A stretch of DNA of 24,494 bases, taken from the NCBI GenBank assembly GCA_900545305.1, contig UQYD01000027.1, positions 1 to 24,494 of the forward strand, read 5' to 3'. Within the stretch, counting starts at the first letter, position 1. Each line of letters opens with the position of its first letter. Below are positions 23,066 through 24,494 of the stretch, piece after piece. The position numbers were made by a program, and so were the translations under genes. The notes under the pieces are model-generated. The model was not told where the DNA came from. It saw nothing but the letters and a program-made list of their open reading frames with translations, and searched no databases. The stretch comes from an uncultured Eubacterium sp. Lineage in GTDB: Bacteria; Bacillota; Clostridia; Lachnospirales; CAG-274.

Positions 23066-23719
23066 ATGAATGAATTTGAAAAATTAAGGGAAAAATACAA
23101 TATTAAATTGCCGGGTAAAGGTTACCTCTTTGTTAAAAGGGTTATGGATATTGTGTGTTCAGCTTTTGCTTTAATTGTCCTTTCACCAATATTGTTAATT
23201 ACTGCTTTGGCTATTAAATTAGAATCCCCAGGTCCGGCTGTTTTTGTTCAAAAAAGAGTTGGCGTAAATGGTAAGGAATTTAATATGTATAAATTCCGTA
23301 GTATGTGTATGGATGCAGAAGAAAAATTGAAGAAAATTCAGCACAAAAATGAAACAGAAGGTCCAACATTTAAAATGCAGGAAGACCCTAGAATTACTAA
23401 AGTTGGTCACTTTATCAGAAAGTATAGTATTGATGAACTTTTACAGCTTGTAAATATATTAAAGGGTGATATGTCAATTATCGGACCTAGACCGGCACTT
23501 CCAAGAGAAGTTGCACAGTATGGAGAATTTGATAAACTTAGACTTCTTGTTAAGCCGGGTTTAAGTTGTTATTGGCAGATAAGTGGCAGAAGTGATATTC
23601 CTTTTGACGAATGGATGAAATTAGATGTAAAATACATAAGGGAAATGAATTTATTAACTGATATAAAAATTATTTTACTTACATTTCCGGCAGTCATAAA
23701 AGGTGACGGAGCATATTAA
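23066..23719 (+). CDS. Undecaprenyl-phosphate sugar phosphotransferase
   Basis: This 217-residue monotopic phosphoglycosyl transferase (WbaP/EpsL/PglC family) moves a sugar-1-phosphate from an NDP-sugar onto undecaprenyl phosphate at the inner membrane leaflet, starting capsule, exopolysaccharide or glycoprotein glycan synthesis. It has a cytosolic lead of about 20 residues, one membrane-dipping helix (about 25-50, VKRVMDIVCSAFALIVLSPI), FVQKRVGVNGKEFNMYKFRS, RITKVGHFIRKYSIDELLQL with the Asp-Glu catalytic dyad, MSIIGPRPALPREV, and the terminal KPGLSCYWQISGRSDIPFDE region. It lacks the multi-helix N-terminus of long WbaP forms. GAAGGGG precedes the ATG. The transferred sugar is unknown. Confidence 0.92.
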   Translation: MNEFEKLREKYNIKLPGKGYLFVKRVMDIVCSAFALIVLSPILLITALAIKLESPGPAVFVQKRVGVNGKEFNMYKFRSMCMDAEEKLKKIQHKNETEGPTFKMQEDPRITKVGHFIRKYSIDELLQLVNILKGDMSIIGPRPALPREVAQYGEFDKLRLLVKPGLSCYWQISGRSDIPFDEWMKLDVKYIREMNLLTDIKIILLTFPAVIKGDGAY

Positions 23720-23729
23720 TATTACGATT

Positions 23730-23758
23730 AAGCATAGACTTTGTTCTGTGCTTTTTTT
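23730..23758 (+). terminator. Rho-independent terminator of the sugar phosphotransferase gene
   Basis: AAGCATAGA (23730-23738) pairs with TCTGTGCTT (23745-23753; one G-T) around a six-base loop, with T continuing to 23758. Confidence 0.88.
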
Positions 23759-23773
23759 GTGCATATTTTGGAA

Positions 23774-23802
23774 TTGTATGTGTACTTATTTTGTGCTAAT
23801 AT
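23774..23802 (+). promoter_or_regulatory. Promoter of the last gene
   Basis: TTGTAT (23774-23779) and TAATAT (23797-23802) are 17 bases apart, with an extended -10 TGC at 23794-23796. The start codon is 20 bases further on. Confidence 0.6.
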
Positions 23803-23821
23803 CAATTTGAGGGGTGGTATT

Positions 23822-24370
23822 ATGATAAATTTCATAAAAAAAGTGCTAAGAAGGCTATTGATTATTTTTCTGAATATCGTGCTTTTAATAAGTATCATAT
23901 TTGTAATGAGTAAGGGTAGGGAATTTAGAAAAATTCAAAGATATGTTTCAGAAGTAATAGATGTAAATGTTTTAGATGGGGAACTTTTGGTAAATTATGA
24001 TGACCATGGTGGTTTTCTTGGAGATGGAGAAACATTTATAAAAATAAAAATGCCAAATAACAGATGCCTAGATGTAATGAAAACAAATCCAAAATGGTTG
24101 CCTTTGCCTTTTTCTAGTAATATTTCTCGTGTAGTATATGGAATTGAATCAAAAGAATTTTCTGCTTCGTCAATGATTCGTTATCACGATAGTGACGAGG
24201 TACTTATTCCTCCAATTAAAAATGGATATTATTACTTTTTTGATAGGCATATGGAAAGTAAAAATCCCAAAGATGATACAGAACTTTTTAATAGGTGTTC
24301 CTATAATTTTACTCTTGTGATTTATGATACAGATGAAAGAATGCTCTACTTTATATATTATGACACATAA
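23822..24370 (+). CDS. Membrane-anchored protein of unknown function
   Basis: The start is set at 23822 (MINFIKKVLRRLLIIFLNIV) because GAGGGGTGG lies just upstream; a longer frame from 23741 begins inside the preceding terminator. The 182-residue product has a basic N-terminus and one membrane helix (about 10-30), and the rest is probably outside. Visible features are NYDDHGGFLGDGETFIKIKM (about 57-76), PPIKNGYYYFFDRHMESKNP and an aromatic C-terminus ending in YDTDERMLYFIYYDT. I recall similar small proteins with DxHGGFxGDGxT and a YxDT ending in many Firmicutes, without known function. It is a single-gene unit with its own promoter and terminator. Confidence 0.8.
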   Translation: MINFIKKVLRRLLIIFLNIVLLISIIFVMSKGREFRKIQRYVSEVIDVNVLDGELLVNYDDHGGFLGDGETFIKIKMPNNRCLDVMKTNPKWLPLPFSSNISRVVYGIESKEFSASSMIRYHDSDEVLIPPIKNGYYYFFDRHMESKNPKDDTELFNRCSYNFTLVIYDTDERMLYFIYYDT

Positions 24371-24371
24371 A

Positions 24372-24415
24372 AAAAGACTATCTAATTGAGATAAAACTCT
24401 TTTAGATAGTCTTTT
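24372..24415 (+). terminator. Long-stem terminator after the last gene
   Basis: A perfect 14-base stem (24372-24385, AAAAGACTATCTAA, with 24402-24415) and 16-base loop end in TTTT. The symmetry, with A-run and T-run, suits termination in both directions. Confidence 0.8.
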
Positions 24416-24417
24416 AT

Positions 24418-24494
24418 AGTGAACCGAAAGATAAATCGGACACATGAAATGTGGCTTTCAACGAAGTTGAAAGTTCTGACCAGTGAACCGAAAG
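24418..24494. repeat. Direct repeat enclosing three consecutive stem-loops, cut by the right edge
   Basis: AGTGAACCGAAAG occurs at 24418-24430 and again at 24482-24494, a 64-base period. Between them are three small hairpins in a row: CCGA/TCGG (24424-24427 with 24436-24439), CACAT/ATGTG around GAA (24441-24445 with 24449-24453), and CTTTCAAC/GTTGAAAG around GAA (24455-24462 with 24466-24473). Two have the same GAA loop. This looks like a folded RNA or part of a repetitive or mobile element, for example a transposon-linked guide RNA. The edge hides the rest, so no family can be named. Confidence 0.5.

Noticed and set aside
23741..23821. Longer frame for the last gene starting at 23741
   Set aside because: It begins within the terminator of the sugar phosphotransferase gene and upstream of the likely promoter; the ATG at 23822 has a strong ribosome binding site.
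24418..24494. CRISPR array at the right edge
   Set aside because: Only two 13-base repeats are visible, shorter than usual CRISPR repeats, and the sequence between them is full of hairpins rather than spacer-like; no cas genes are present.

Overview
The window reads as a chromosomal segment of a low-GC Gram-positive bacterium, most likely a gut-type member of the Clostridia. Supporting points are the AT-rich intergenic DNA, strong AGGAGG-type ribosome binding sites, TTG starts, sigma-A-like TTGACA/TATAAT promoters, a lipoprotein-type membrane fusion protein, a long-form hibernation factor and the Firmicutes gene order hpf-secA-prfB. No rRNA, tRNA or CRISPR array was seen. Both ends lie in repeat-like DNA: the first codons of a transposase on the left and a structured, self-repeating sequence on the right. 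The piece may therefore be a whole assembly contig that stops at repeats.

Layout. (1) 1-2626, minus strand: start of an insertion-sequence transposase with a hairpin over its ribosome binding site, then the dTDP-sugar operon rfbA-rfbB-rfbC (transcribed right to left). rfbD, needed to finish dTDP-L-rhamnose, is not in the window. (2) 2723-4150: an ECF-type sigma factor and its membrane-anchored putative anti-sigma partner, divergent from rfbA. (3) 4226-6937: two MATE-type efflux proteins. (4) 7031-9139: a secreted SGNH esterase of the rhamnogalacturonan acetylesterase type with divergent SLH-like repeats at its C-terminus. (5) 9233-13474: a MarR-regulated export operon (marR, lipoprotein membrane fusion protein, two ABC-2 permeases) with a striking double operator and no ATPase gene. 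(6) 13496-15178: adenine deaminase. (7) 15179-15600: a non-coding region with a cluster of DnaA-box-like 9-mers and an AT-rich tract. (8) 15601-20351: hpf, secA, and prfB with a programmed +1 frameshift. (9) 20412-22712: an RluA-type pseudouridine synthase, a sugar nucleotidyltransferase and RNase HI. (10) 22713-24494: a 353-base non-coding stretch, an undecaprenyl-phosphate sugar phosphotransferase that could start a glycan built with the dTDP-sugars of region 1, a membrane-anchored protein of unknown function, and the right-edge structured repeat.

How the genes work together: rfbABC, the second nucleotidyltransferase and the sugar transferase all point to cell-surface polysaccharide synthesis. 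The promoters of rfbA and of the sugar transferase look alike around the -10 box. The sigma/anti-sigma pair, the MATE proteins and the MarR operon suggest envelope-stress or xenobiotic responses. hpf, secA and prfB are housekeeping functions in ribosome hibernation, secretion and translation termination.
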